Shown: positions 17,533-24,926 of the stretch, in pieces
How positions within the stretch are numbered: position 1 is the first letter of the stretch
Layout: every line of letters starts with the position of its first letter
NCBI GenBank assembly: GCA_902778565.1
Contig: CACYYH010000001.1
Span: 1 to 64,000, forward strand
Reading direction: 5' to 3'
Length of the DNA: 64,000 bases
From: an uncultured Eubacteriales bacterium
GTDB taxonomy: Bacteria; Bacillota; Clostridia; Peptostreptococcales; Anaerovoracaceae
The notes under the pieces: model-generated
Database searches by the model: none
What the model saw: only the letters and a program-made list of their open reading frames with translations
What the model was told of the DNA's origin: nothing
Made by a program: the position numbers and the translations under genes

Positions 17533-17796
17533 ATGAATATTACTGACATTAGACTTAGAAAGGTCGGAGATGAAAGTAAACTCCGCGCCGTAGCTTCTAT
17601 CACTTTCGATGATGAATTCGTAGTTCATGACATCAAGGTCATCGAAGGACAGAATGGCATGTTCATCGCAATGCCCAGCAAGAAAATGGGTGAAGGCGAT
17701 TTCAGAGATATTGCTCACCCCCTTACTCAGGAGGTAAGAAACAGGTTAAAGGATGCTGTTCTCACTAAATATCATGAAGAGTTTCCTGAGGAATAA
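17533..17796 (+). CDS. spoVG: SpoVG, DNA/RNA-binding regulatory protein
   Basis: An 87-residue protein beginning [20 protein letters not shown], with the conserved core [20 protein letters not shown]. SpoVG is a small dimeric nucleic-acid-binding regulator; in spore formers it affects asymmetric septation, elsewhere virulence or cell-wall genes. An ATG at 17509 is in frame but precedes the clear AAAGGTGG Shine-Dalgarno (about 17522-17528), so ATG at 17533 is chosen. Its presence does not prove sporulation. It is followed by a strong terminator. Confidence 0.97.
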   Translation: MNITDIRLRKVGDESKLRAVASITFDDEFVVHDIKVIEGQNGMFIAMPSKKMGEGDFRDIAHPLTQEVRNRLKDAVLTKYHEEFPEE

Positions 17797-17810
17797 TAAT
17801 TGATCAAATC

Positions 17811-17845
17811 AAAACCGCCGGTCATATGACCGGCGGTTTTTTTTT
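17811..17845. terminator. Bidirectional terminator between spoVG and CoA-transferase gene
   Basis: A perfect 30-bp palindrome with arms AAAACCGCCGGTCAT / ATGACCGGCGGTTTT (17811-17840) followed by further T residues. It serves convergent transcripts. Confidence 0.95.
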
Positions 17846-19349
17846 ATTTCATGCTGCCTGTTTTTTCAAATCTTGAGTGCCAGCTGAGGGCTTCGTCAAG
17901 AATGTGAGGAGTCTGGCAGGGAGCTTCAGCGCATGCTCTTTCAAAGTAATCCCTTAACATGGGCTTGTAATCAGGATGTGCGCAGTTCTCGATGATGGCT
18001 CTTGCCCTCTCCTTCGGGCTGAGTCCTCTTAAGTCTGCATAACCCTGCTCCGTTACGATGACCATGACTTCATGCTCGGTGTGGTCTACGTGAGGACACA
18101 TGGGAACTATGGATGAGATGGCTCCGTCCTTGGCGATGGATGAGGTTGTAAAGATCACCAGGGAAGCGGATCTTGAGAAGTCTCCGGATCCTCCGATACC
18201 GTTCATGATCTTTTTGCCCTGTACGTGAGTGGAGTTAACGTTTCCGTAGATGTCCACTTCGAGAGCTGTGTTCATGGCGATCAACCCCAGTCTGTGAGCT
18301 ACTTCTCCGGAGTTTGAGATCTCCTCAGGTCTGAAGATGACGTGATCCTTATAGAAATCTATATCCTTGAAGAAAGCGATCTGAGCTTCAGGTGAAGGAG
18401 CCAGTGCAGTACAGGAAGCAACTGTGGCCTTGCCGCATTTAACCAAATCCAGCATGGAGTCCTGAATTACCTCGGTATAGCATGTGAGTCCTTCGAAGTC
18501 AGAATCTCTCAGTCCGTAAAGAACTGCATTTGCAACAGAACCAACTCCGGACTGGATGGGAAGAAGAGAATTGCCCATTCTGCCCTGCTCTACTTCATTC
18601 TTAAGGAATTTGATGATGTTCTCGCCGATCTTCTTTGAGTCCTCGGAAATGGCTGCCAGAGGTCTGGTAAGGTCTGACATTTCAGAGATGACGATGGCTT
18701 TGATCTTGTCCCATCCGCACTTGATGTAAGGGCTTCCGATCCTGTCTCCGGGATGAGTGATGGGGATAGGCTGTCTGTTAGGAGGCTGTTCAGTCATGTA
18801 AACATCAGCCATTCCCTCCAGTTCAAGAGGTTTAGCCATGGCGATCTCAACTATGACTTCATCTGCATATTTTACGAACGTAGGAGTATTTCCCACAGAA
18901 GTTGTCGGGATCAGATCTCCGTCCTCAGTGATTCCCAGTGCCTCTACGATTGCCAGATCGGGCTTCTTAACGTGTCCCAGGGATACGAATTCAGGCGATC
19001 TTCCGAGATGCATGTCTATATAGTTAACTTCACCTTTATTAATGGCTTTTCTTAATGTAGCGTTGGTCTGATAAGGGATCCTCCTGCCTATGATACCTGC
19101 TTCCACAAGCTCGGTGTCAACTTCAGGACCTACGGATGCTCCGGAATAAAGGTCTATCTTGACCTTCATCTCCCCTGCCTTCACCAGTTCTGCGAGAGCG
19201 TGGGGCACTGCCTTGGCGTAGCCCGCGTTAGTAAATCCGCTGATACCTACTGCCATTCCGTCCTTGACCATTCTTGCTGCATCTTCAGCGCTGACGATGA
19301 GAGCTTCTCCTCTGTCAGAGCGTATTCTTTTTTTAAGTTCGGGTGTCAT
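17844..19349 (-). CDS. Succinate/acetate-type CoA-transferase (acetyl-CoA hydrolase/transferase family)
   Basis: A 501-residue class I CoA-transferase of the Cat1/AarC/Ach1 type. It has the catalytic-Glu region YTEVIQDSM and the glycine loop GIGGSGDFSRSA near the C-terminus, plus the GISGFTNAGYAKAVP N-terminal motif. It exchanges CoA between short acyl-CoAs and acids such as succinate, acetate or propionate, typically in fermentative energy metabolism. The frame stays open to a TTG at 19361, but ATG at 19349 follows GGAGG by 5 nt. It has its own promoter at 19383-19410; exact acid specificity is unknown. Confidence 0.92.
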   Translation of the reverse strand: MTPELKKRIRSDRGEALIVSAEDAARMVKDGMAVGISGFTNAGYAKAVPHALAELVKAGEMKVKIDLYSGASVGPEVDTELVEAGIIGRRIPYQTNATLRKAINKGEVNYIDMHLGRSPEFVSLGHVKKPDLAIVEALGITEDGDLIPTTSVGNTPTFVKYADEVIVEIAMAKPLELEGMADVYMTEQPPNRQPIPITHPGDRIGSPYIKCGWDKIKAIVISEMSDLTRPLAAISEDSKKIGENIIKFLKNEVEQGRMGNSLLPIQSGVGSVANAVLYGLRDSDFEGLTCYTEVIQDSMLDLVKCGKATVASCTALAPSPEAQIAFFKDIDFYKDHVIFRPEEISNSGEVAHRLGLIAMNTALEVDIYGNVNSTHVQGKKIMNGIGGSGDFSRSASLVIFTTSSIAKDGAISSIVPMCPHVDHTEHEVMVIVTEQGYADLRGLSPKERARAIIENCAHPDYKPMLRDYFERACAEAPCQTPHILDEALSWHSRFEKTGSMK

Positions 19350-19382
19350 TTCTACCTCCAAATGTAATATAAGTCCACCTAC

Positions 19383-19410
19383 ATTTTAGCAAATGAACTT
19401 TTATTATCAA
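19383..19410 (-). promoter_or_regulatory. CoA-transferase gene promoter
   Basis: Minus strand TTGATA (19410-19405), 16-bp spacer, TAAAAT (19388-19383), about 34 bp before the ATG. Confidence 0.6.
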
Positions 19411-19480
19411 TATGATTATTGTTCTATTTTTGTTTTTGTCTCTGCTAACAGTTCATATGCTTTTCCTTCTCGCGTCAGAT

Positions 19481-19528
19481 AAAAAATGCCCGGCCGCATT
19501 TATTTTGGGAAGAGTTTGCGACCGGGCA
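19481..19528 (-). terminator. Terminator after gntR-family gene
   Basis: TGCCCGGTCGCA pairs with TGCGGCCGGGCA (one G-T type mismatch) and is followed on the minus strand by six T residues (19486-19481). It ends the ald-gntR transcript. Confidence 0.9.
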
Positions 19529-19546
19529 AGTTGTTATTAAAAAGAC

Positions 19547-20254
19547 TTATGCTGTTTTTGTGCCTTTGGATTCAGATCCGGCTTCTTCCCTCCCCATGAC
19601 GTATACGGTCTTAACCCTTTCAAGCGATTTCTCAAGGTGATGTATAACAGCTGATTTACACCGGTCACAGTCTTTTCGAATCAAGGCATCGATTATAAGT
19701 TTATGTTCAGCTACAACTTCTAAACCGAAATCCCTGCTGTAAAAATCAGTTTTCCTAATGGTATCCATGTATTCAGAATACCTGCTGATCGACTGTGCCA
19801 GCATTCTGCTGCCGGCAGCTTCATATATTATACTATGAAAATCCCTGTCCAATTCAAGAACCTTTGGATAATCTCCTTTGCAAGCAAGATCATATGCTCT
19901 GTCGTTAGTATATATCAGTCTGTTTAACATATCTTTTTTCATAAGAAAGATCGCCTTTTCAACTATCATGCATTCAAGTACTATCCTTATTTCAAAAAGA
20001 TCCTCTATATCCTTATATCTCATTCCGACAGCATAGCAGCCTCTGTTGGGGATATGCTTTATAAGGCCTTCCTTTTCCAGATTCCTGAATACGTCTCTGA
20101 TAGGTGTCCTGCTGACATTGAATTCCCTGCATAGATTTATTTCTTTTATTTTTTCACCTGCAGGATATTCGCCAAGCAGTATCTTTTTGCGTACAGCACT
20201 GGTTATGACTGAAGTAAGTGATTTTTCTTCCTTCCTGCAGTAGGTTTGTTTCAT
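19547..20254 (-). CDS. GntR family regulator, FadR/FCD subfamily
   Basis: A 235-residue regulator: winged-helix DNA-binding domain at residues about 10-80 (CREFNVSRTPIRDVFRNLEKEG) and an all-helical FCD ligand domain after it (FEIRIVLECMIVEKAI; DRDFHSIIYEAAGSRML), which usually binds a metal and a carboxylic acid. Its ATG overlaps the ald stop by 4 bp (ATGA), so it is translationally coupled to ald and probably senses an acid linked to alanine/pyruvate metabolism (inference). A strong terminator follows. Confidence 0.9.
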   Translation of the reverse strand: MKQTYCRKEEKSLTSVITSAVRKKILLGEYPAGEKIKEINLCREFNVSRTPIRDVFRNLEKEGLIKHIPNRGCYAVGMRYKDIEDLFEIRIVLECMIVEKAIFLMKKDMLNRLIYTNDRAYDLACKGDYPKVLELDRDFHSIIYEAAGSRMLAQSISRYSEYMDTIRKTDFYSRDFGLEVVAEHKLIIDALIRKDCDRCKSAVIHHLEKSLERVKTVYVMGREEAGSESKGTKTA

Positions 20255-21423
20255 TTTGAGAACTCCTCATAGAAATAATCCGACTTGGTTCCTGTTGCCG
20301 GTGGAGCCATGTCAAGTTTTTTTTCTGCAATGCCGAGTATGATTTCCGGTTTGACCCATGGTCTGTTCTGAATACCGCTTGTCTCTTCATGAGTCAAATA
20401 GCCCTTATATGCAGTAAGACTTCTTCTTAAGAAACCGTCTCTTGCGCATGCCTCAGCAAGGCCATTGTTAATTATGGATCTGAAATGCTGTACGATTCCT
20501 GCTGCATATGAAACTGATGTGGATCCCGCTATCGCTCCGGGAATATTGCTTACACAATAGTGAACTACGCCCTCTTCAATATAGATTGGATCATCATGAG
20601 TAGTTTCGTGGAAGGTCTCTATGCATCCATAGTCATTGCTGACATCAACGATAACGGATCCTCTATGCATTGATGAAACCATTTTTCTGGAAATCATGGG
20701 TTCTGTAGCATTTTTAGGCCATCTTACACAGTTTACTACCAGATCAGTATCGGGAAGTTCCTTTACAAGGTTGTACTTATTGGAAATAATTGTATTTACT
20801 TTGCCGTCATACTTACTGCCTATCTCTCTCAGAGCACCGATATTTATATCTGCAACGGTGACCCAGGCGCCCATGGATTGCAGCACTTCAATTGCTCCTT
20901 TTCCTACAGTACCACAACCTAATACCAAGGCTCTTACGCCGGGGGCTGCACCTAATCCGCTTGCAAATTTTCCGCAGCCGCCATTGTTGCTCATCATCGC
21001 CCAGAGACCCATGAACGCACCGGCTTTTCCCGCTGCCTCACAATTGGGGGAGCCGTATCTGTGTGAGTCTTCTGCTGTTATGGCTATGACCTTCTTTTCA
21101 AGCAGGGCATCCACTTCTTCTCTGTGAGCTGCAGGATGTATACAGCAGTATATCATCTGTCCCTCGCGCATCAGATCGTATTCACTGGGTTCGATCTCTT
21201 TCACCTTTGCTACAAAATCACATTCTGCCCAGATTTCCTCATTGGTGCTTACGATCTTTGCTCCGGCTGCTGAATATTCTTCATCATCAAAACCTGCAGC
21301 ATATCCGGCATTACTTGCAACGTATACATCGTTTCCGTCATTTACCAGAAGGCTTACTTCTGCAGGAGTCGCAACTACACGGTATTCTCCGTTTTTTATA
21401 TCTTTTAATACTCCGAACTTCAT
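20251..21423 (-). CDS. ald: Alanine dehydrogenase
   Basis: A 390-residue AlaDH/PNT-family enzyme that interconverts alanine and pyruvate plus ammonia with NAD. It has the substrate-site segments FVAKVKEIEPSEY and CIHPAAHREE, the NAD motif VLGCGTVGKGAIEVL and the GCIET...VSNIPGA region. The frame is open to 21657 but that extension lacks similarity and includes the promoter; ATG at 21423 follows GAAAGGA and gives the normal length. A canonical sigma-54 promoter lies about 50 bp upstream, with a sigma-54 activator gene directly beyond it. ald is coupled to gntR by a 4-bp overlap. Confidence 0.93.
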   Translation of the reverse strand: MKFGVLKDIKNGEYRVVATPAEVSLLVNDGNDVYVASNAGYAAGFDDEEYSAAGAKIVSTNEEIWAECDFVAKVKEIEPSEYDLMREGQMIYCCIHPAAHREEVDALLEKKVIAITAEDSHRYGSPNCEAAGKAGAFMGLWAMMSNNGGCGKFASGLGAAPGVRALVLGCGTVGKGAIEVLQSMGAWVTVADINIGALREIGSKYDGKVNTIISNKYNLVKELPDTDLVVNCVRWPKNATEPMISRKMVSSMHRGSVIVDVSNDYGCIETFHETTHDDPIYIEEGVVHYCVSNIPGAIAGSTSVSYAAGIVQHFRSIINNGLAEACARDGFLRRSLTAYKGYLTHEETSGIQNRPWVKPEIILGIAEKKLDMAPPATGTKSDYFYEEFSK

Positions 21424-21470
21424 TTTATCGTTTTCCTTTCGTTTGTATTCATCATTATGTAAATAACATA

Positions 21471-21487
21471 AGCAAAGGCTGTGCCAA
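21471..21487 (-). promoter_or_regulatory. Sigma-54 (-24/-12) promoter of ald
   Basis: On the minus strand TTGGCACAGCCTTTGCT matches the sigma-54 consensus TGGCAC-N5-TTGCW with the invariant GG (21485-21484) and GC (21473-21472) exactly 10 nt apart. It lies about 48 bp before the ald ATG. Confidence 0.92.
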
Positions 21488-21501
21488 CAAAAAAATATAA
21501 A

Positions 21502-21526
21502 AAAGAGCACTATTTCAGTGCTCTTT
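21502..21526 (-). terminator. Terminator of the sigma-54 activator gene
   Basis: AAAGAGCACT and AGTGCTCTTT form a 10-bp perfect stem with a 5-nt loop, followed on the minus strand by a T-rich run. It insulates the ald promoter just downstream from activator-gene readthrough. Confidence 0.9.
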
Positions 21527-21595
21527 ATAGTATGTTTGCAGTCTTTTGGCAATTTGTACTGCTCATTTTTGAGACAATAAAAATAATTGCCCAAA

Positions 21596-23083
21596 TTATG
21601 GCATCTGCAGCAGTCCGTAATCTTTGACCTTTCTGGCAAGAGTCTGACGCGGTACACCTAATTGCTGTGCCGCCTTTGAAACGTTGCCGTTTTCCCTGAT
21701 CAAAGCATTTTTAATGAGTTTCTTTTCAAATTCAGCCACGCATTCTTTTAAGGTGCCCTCCCCTATATCATAATTATCATCCACCGATGACATTTCCAAG
21801 ATCATATCATCGGACTCATTTTCGCTCATAGATGCTATATCCGAGCCGAAAAGCCCTGCAGGATTCAGTCTGTCCTCCACATCGCTCAGTCTCAGGACTT
21901 CCTTATCATCATCAATGGTAACCAGCGCAGATGCAATAATATTTTCCAGTTCTCTTACATTGCCCGGCATGTTGTAATGTGATAGTGCTTCATATACCTT
22001 GGAGGAAACCCTGTGGACATTTTTCTTGAATTCCGAATCATATTTAAGCACAAAATAATCCACCAGAAGAGGGATGTCACCCTTTCTTTCTCTAAGAGGA
22101 GGTATTTCTACCGTAAGTACTGAAAGTCTGTAATAAAGATCTTTTCTGAACTCATTCCTCTGTATAGCCTGAGCCAAGGGTTCATTAGTAGATGAAATGA
22201 TTCTTACGTCTACATGACGGACATCTTTACCCCCTACACGCCTGAAAGTTCCATCCTGGATCACTCTCAGTATCTTCGGCTGAAGATCCATTGGCATGGA
22301 GTTGATCTCATCAAGAAATATCGTCCCTCCGTCAGCAATCTCAAGCAGACCTGTGTTTTCAATAGCCCCGGTGAAGGCACCCTTTGATGTTCCGAAAAGA
22401 ATGCTCTCTATTAGGTTGCCTGGTATGGATGAACAATTTTGCACCACAAAAGGCTTATCAGCCCTTCCACTCAGGTTGTGCAGTGAATGAGCTGTCAATT
22501 CTTTGCCGGTCCCTGTTTCTCCGTAAATAAGTACCGGAAGATCTGATTTGGCATATTTGCGGATCTTCGATTTGAGTTCAAGCATACGGGGATCATTTGT
22601 CTGTATATCATCAAGACTATAGACCGCCTTTTCTTCTGTCCTCCGAAGTGTATCCACATTATTATTGGAATTTAATATTCTGTCGGTTATCCCCTCAACA
22701 TCCAGGATTTCTATGTTATCCGTATCTCCGGCAGCCTCCTGCGGCGAAACCGAAATATCAATGGCTCCTACGATGCTGCCCCGGCTTTTGATCGGAACTG
22801 ACAGTGACGTTATTCTGATGGGTTCCTGCCCAACGCTTACCAGTTTCTGATCTTCCACGTAAACAGGAACTCCGTAACGCATTGCCTTATATGTGGAGCT
22901 GTTGTTTTCATCCAGGTTTTCATAGACATCAAGGAATTTCTTGCCTACGATCTCATAGTTTTCATCCTGCCCTTTCATTTTATTATTGAACTTGGCAGAA
23001 AACAGAATTTCTCCTTCTATGTTGATTATCGTAATACCTTCAATATATCCTACATTTTTAAATAGTTTTTTTAGATACTCCAC
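21596..23083 (-). CDS. Sigma-54-dependent transcriptional activator (RocR/NtrC-type)
   Basis: A 495-residue enhancer-binding protein. Residues 1-115 look like a PAS-type sensor (YIEGITIINIEGEILFSAKF), not a response-regulator receiver. The AAA+ domain has Walker A GETGTGKE (188-195), the sigma-54-contact loop GAFTGA (235-240) and Walker B GGTIFLDEI (252-260). A Fis-type HTH ends the protein (GNVSKAAQQLGVPRQTLARK). It is flanked by the only two sigma-54 promoters found here, at 21471-21487 (ald) and 24704-24720 (NhaC-type transporter), which are its likely targets. No rpoN gene is in the window. Transcribed from a sigma-70-type promoter at 23139-23167. Confidence 0.95.
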   Translation of the reverse strand: MEYLKKLFKNVGYIEGITIINIEGEILFSAKFNNKMKGQDENYEIVGKKFLDVYENLDENNSSTYKAMRYGVPVYVEDQKLVSVGQEPIRITSLSVPIKSRGSIVGAIDISVSPQEAAGDTDNIEILDVEGITDRILNSNNNVDTLRRTEEKAVYSLDDIQTNDPRMLELKSKIRKYAKSDLPVLIYGETGTGKELTAHSLHNLSGRADKPFVVQNCSSIPGNLIESILFGTSKGAFTGAIENTGLLEIADGGTIFLDEINSMPMDLQPKILRVIQDGTFRRVGGKDVRHVDVRIISSTNEPLAQAIQRNEFRKDLYYRLSVLTVEIPPLRERKGDIPLLVDYFVLKYDSEFKKNVHRVSSKVYEALSHYNMPGNVRELENIIASALVTIDDDKEVLRLSDVEDRLNPAGLFGSDIASMSENESDDMILEMSSVDDNYDIGEGTLKECVAEFEKKLIKNALIRENGNVSKAAQQLGVPRQTLARKVKDYGLLQMP

Positions 23084-23138
23084 TTTACCTTCCTACATCC
23101 GATTTCTATATCTGAAATATACAATTATGGTTATAATT

Positions 23139-23167
23139 ATTATAGCGAAGCAATAATTATTTTTCAA
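23139..23167 (-). promoter_or_regulatory. Promoter of the sigma-54 activator gene
   Basis: Minus strand TTGAAA (23167-23162), 17-bp spacer, perfect TATAAT (23144-23139), about 55 bp before the ATG. Confidence 0.75.
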
Positions 23168-23180
23168 GTTTTAAGAATAC

Positions 23181-23216
23181 AAAACGATACCCCATGGATC
23201 AGCGCCACGGGATATC
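23181..23216 (-). terminator. Terminator after the NhaC-type transporter fragments
   Basis: GATATCCCGTGG pairs with CCATGGGGTATC (12 bp with two G-U pairs), 7-nt loop, followed by GTTTTG on the minus strand. It ends the transporter transcript. Confidence 0.75.
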
Positions 23217-23259
23217 ATTTATATGTTCACTATGCAGTAAAAGTTATTAATGTCAGCTG

Positions 23260-24093
23260 TTAAAGGCTTGTGAATCCAAGTATCAGATATGCGATCAACG
23301 CAATCGTTCCACAGCAGAGTGAGTAAGGAAGCTGGGTCCTTACGTGATCGATATGGTCAGCTCCGGCTCCTGTGGAAGCAAGTATAGTTGTATCTGAAAG
23401 CGGTGAGCAGTGATCTCCGAATACGCCTCCTCCTGCAACTGCAGCAAAGCATGCAACAACCAGCGTCGTAATCTCTCCTCCTGTGTAAGCAAAAGCCAAA
23501 GGAAGAGCGATAGGCATGCAGATGGCGAATGTTCCCCATGAAGATCCGGTGGCAAAGGCCATTACGCATGCAACCAGGAAAATGATTGCGGGAAGGATCG
23601 AAGGGCTGAGGAAACCTTCACAGGATTTGATGATAAAGTTGGCGGTTCCCATTGTCTTGGAAAGAGCGTTTACGGAATATGCAAGCGCAAGCAGCGTAAC
23701 GGCAGGCACTCCGCTCTTAATACCAGCAGTAACGGTTTCCATTATTTCCTTGAAAGGAATGCCCTGGATGAACATGCTTATTCCCATGCAGATCGCGGTG
23801 AACAGGAACGCTTCCATTGTCTTGGCAGAACCAAGTGCGAAATATGTGCCTAAAGCTATAGTGATGATCATGATAACAGGAGCAACGAAGTTAAGGAATA
23901 CGTTGGGCTTTATACCCTCGTAAGGCTTCATTTCTACAAGTTCCTTGCCTATAAGCGGATTTGCTCCGTCTCTTAAAACTTTTCCTTCTTCCATAGCTCT
24001 CTTTTCAGCCCGCTTCATAGGTCCGAAATCTTTAACGATTCCGCTTGCTATAAGGCCTACAAGCAGTACTGCAAACAGAGGATAGAAATTCAA
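23260..24093 (-). CDS. NhaC-type transporter, C-terminal fragment (frameshifted)
   Basis: 277 residues from a TTG at 24093, corresponding to the C-terminal portion of an NhaC-family Na+/H+ (or Na+/amino-acid) antiporter. Conserved segments include FATGSSWGTFAICMPIALPL and GGGVFGDHCSPLSDTTILAS. Compared with the intact 503-residue homologue at 30935-32446, the preceding fragment and this one are contiguous and differ only in frame. The TTG overlaps the upstream TGA (TTGA), so re-initiation could still yield a two-piece transporter; more likely it is a frameshift mutation or sequence error. Confidence 0.8.
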   Translation of the reverse strand: MNFYPLFAVLLVGLIASGIVKDFGPMKRAEKRAMEEGKVLRDGANPLIGKELVEMKPYEGIKPNVFLNFVAPVIMIITIALGTYFALGSAKTMEAFLFTAICMGISMFIQGIPFKEIMETVTAGIKSGVPAVTLLALAYSVNALSKTMGTANFIIKSCEGFLSPSILPAIIFLVACVMAFATGSSWGTFAICMPIALPLAFAYTGGEITTLVVACFAAVAGGGVFGDHCSPLSDTTILASTGAGADHIDHVRTQLPYSLCCGTIALIAYLILGFTSL

Positions 24094-24665
24094 TGGAATT
24101 GTTTAATAAATAATGCTGTAGCATCTTCCTGAGTTTCAACAGAACCGATTCCGATGGCAAGGCTCATCAGATATGCAGCCCAACCGGTCACAGGCACCAA
24201 CACGCTTACGGGAGCTGCAGTAGAGTCCGCAATGTAGGATAATTTTTCTCTGGATAACTTAGCCTTATCAGAGATATCTCTCATAACAGTACCAACGAAA
24301 AGCGGTGAGAATGAATCTGAGAAATATACGAAAATACCCAGTACCCATGCTACCAGCTGTGTTCCTTTTCTGGAGAGGTGTTTATTGTGTACCCACTCTG
24401 AGAATGCCTGAATGGCTCCTGTTTTATGGAAAAAAGCAACTATGATAGCGATATACAGGTTCAGTAGCATTACCCAGGAAAAACTTGTGGTTCCGCATGC
24501 TTCCTTGATAAGCCCGGGAAAAGCAAGCAGTCCGCCGCCTGAGACTAGAGTACCTACGAAACATGCTGTAAGGAGTGCAACGATTGTGTTTTTGGTTATG
24601 AACGATAACGCTATTGCGATAATTGCAGGTATGAGCGATATCCAACCCATTGTTTCAAGTTCCAT
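24090..24665 (-). CDS. NhaC-type transporter, N-terminal fragment (frameshifted)
   Basis: 191 residues covering the N-terminal membrane helices of an NhaC-type antiporter, with GIFVYFSDSFSPLFVGTVMRDISD and SYIADSTAAPVSVLVPVTGWAAY matching the intact paralogue at 30935-32446. It ends FIKQFH-stop where the homologue reads FIKTIPFNFYGW. The gene is preceded by a canonical sigma-54 promoter (24704-24720) and lies upstream of the sigma-54 activator and ald genes, so it probably imported an amino acid (alanine is the natural guess) with sodium coupling. Confidence 0.8.
   Translation of the reverse strand: MELETMGWISLIPAIIAIALSFITKNTIVALLTACFVGTLVSGGGLLAFPGLIKEACGTTSFSWVMLLNLYIAIIVAFFHKTGAIQAFSEWVHNKHLSRKGTQLVAWVLGIFVYFSDSFSPLFVGTVMRDISDKAKLSREKLSYIADSTAAPVSVLVPVTGWAAYLMSLAIGIGSVETQEDATALFIKQFH
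24093..24110 (-). other. Frameshift site in NhaC-type gene
   Basis: The minus strand reads TTTATTAAACAATTCC. Adding one A (AAAACAATTCC) restores F-I-K-T-I-P-L-N-F-Y, matching FIKTIPFNFY of the intact paralogue. No classical X-XXY-YYZ slippery heptamer is in the correct phase. Confidence 0.8.
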
Positions 24666-24703
24666 TATTAGACCTCCGATCTTTACTTTTGCATATTTCT
24701 TAC

Positions 24704-24720
24704 AGCAATTTCTGTGCCAT
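24704..24720 (-). promoter_or_regulatory. Sigma-54 (-24/-12) promoter of the NhaC-type transporter
   Basis: Minus strand ATGGCACAGAAATTGCT fits TGGCAC-N5-TTGCW; GG (24718-24717) and GC (24706-24705) are 10 nt apart. It lies about 40 bp before the transporter ATG. An imperfect hairpin with ACCGGT arms (24740-24784) followed by T-rich sequence lies just upstream and may block readthrough. Confidence 0.92.
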
Positions 24721-24813
24721 ACTGAAAAATTAATTAAAAACCGGTCCTTTGGGTCATTCTTTAAGGATAATTGACAAAACCGGTGATTTTTTATAGATCT
24801 AACAGCGGAAAAT

Positions 24814-24851
24814 GCTCACTTTCGGGCTTTTTTTATAGCCCAAAAGTGGGC
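24814..24851. promoter_or_regulatory. Inverted repeat, candidate enhancer (UAS) for the sigma-54 activator
   Basis: GCTCACTTTCGGGCT and AGCCCAAAAGTGGGC form a near-perfect 15-bp dyad with an 8-bp AT spacer, centred about 115 bp upstream of the -24/-12 promoter, the usual distance for enhancer sites of NtrC-like activators. It is separate from the aminotransferase terminator at 24875-24916. Function is inferred. Confidence 0.5.
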
Positions 24852-24874
24852 TTTCATATATAGGTCTGCAAACA

Positions 24875-24916
24875 TAAAAAAACCTGCTTTGTCAGATTTT
24901 CTCTGACTCGGCAGGT
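24875..24916 (-). terminator. Terminator of the aminotransferase gene
   Basis: ACCTGC...GCAGGT outer arms with inner GTCAGA/TCTGAC arms and seven T residues on the minus strand. It is located 10 bp after the aminotransferase stop. Confidence 0.9.
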
Positions 24917-24926
24917 CATCGATTTT

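Noticed and set aside
2300..17796. Evidence of sporulation from SpoVB-like and SpoVG genes
   Set aside because: Both families are widespread in non-sporulating Firmicutes; no sporulation-specific sigma factor or cortex gene is present here.
21424..21657. N-terminal 78-residue extension of alanine dehydrogenase
   Set aside because: It overlaps the activator terminator and the sigma-54 promoter and has no family similarity; ATG at 21423 fits the family.
24093..24110. Programmed -1 frameshift signal in the split transporter
   Set aside because: ATTAAAC is not a slippery heptamer in the zero frame, and no downstream pseudoknot was evident; a mutation or sequence error is simpler.
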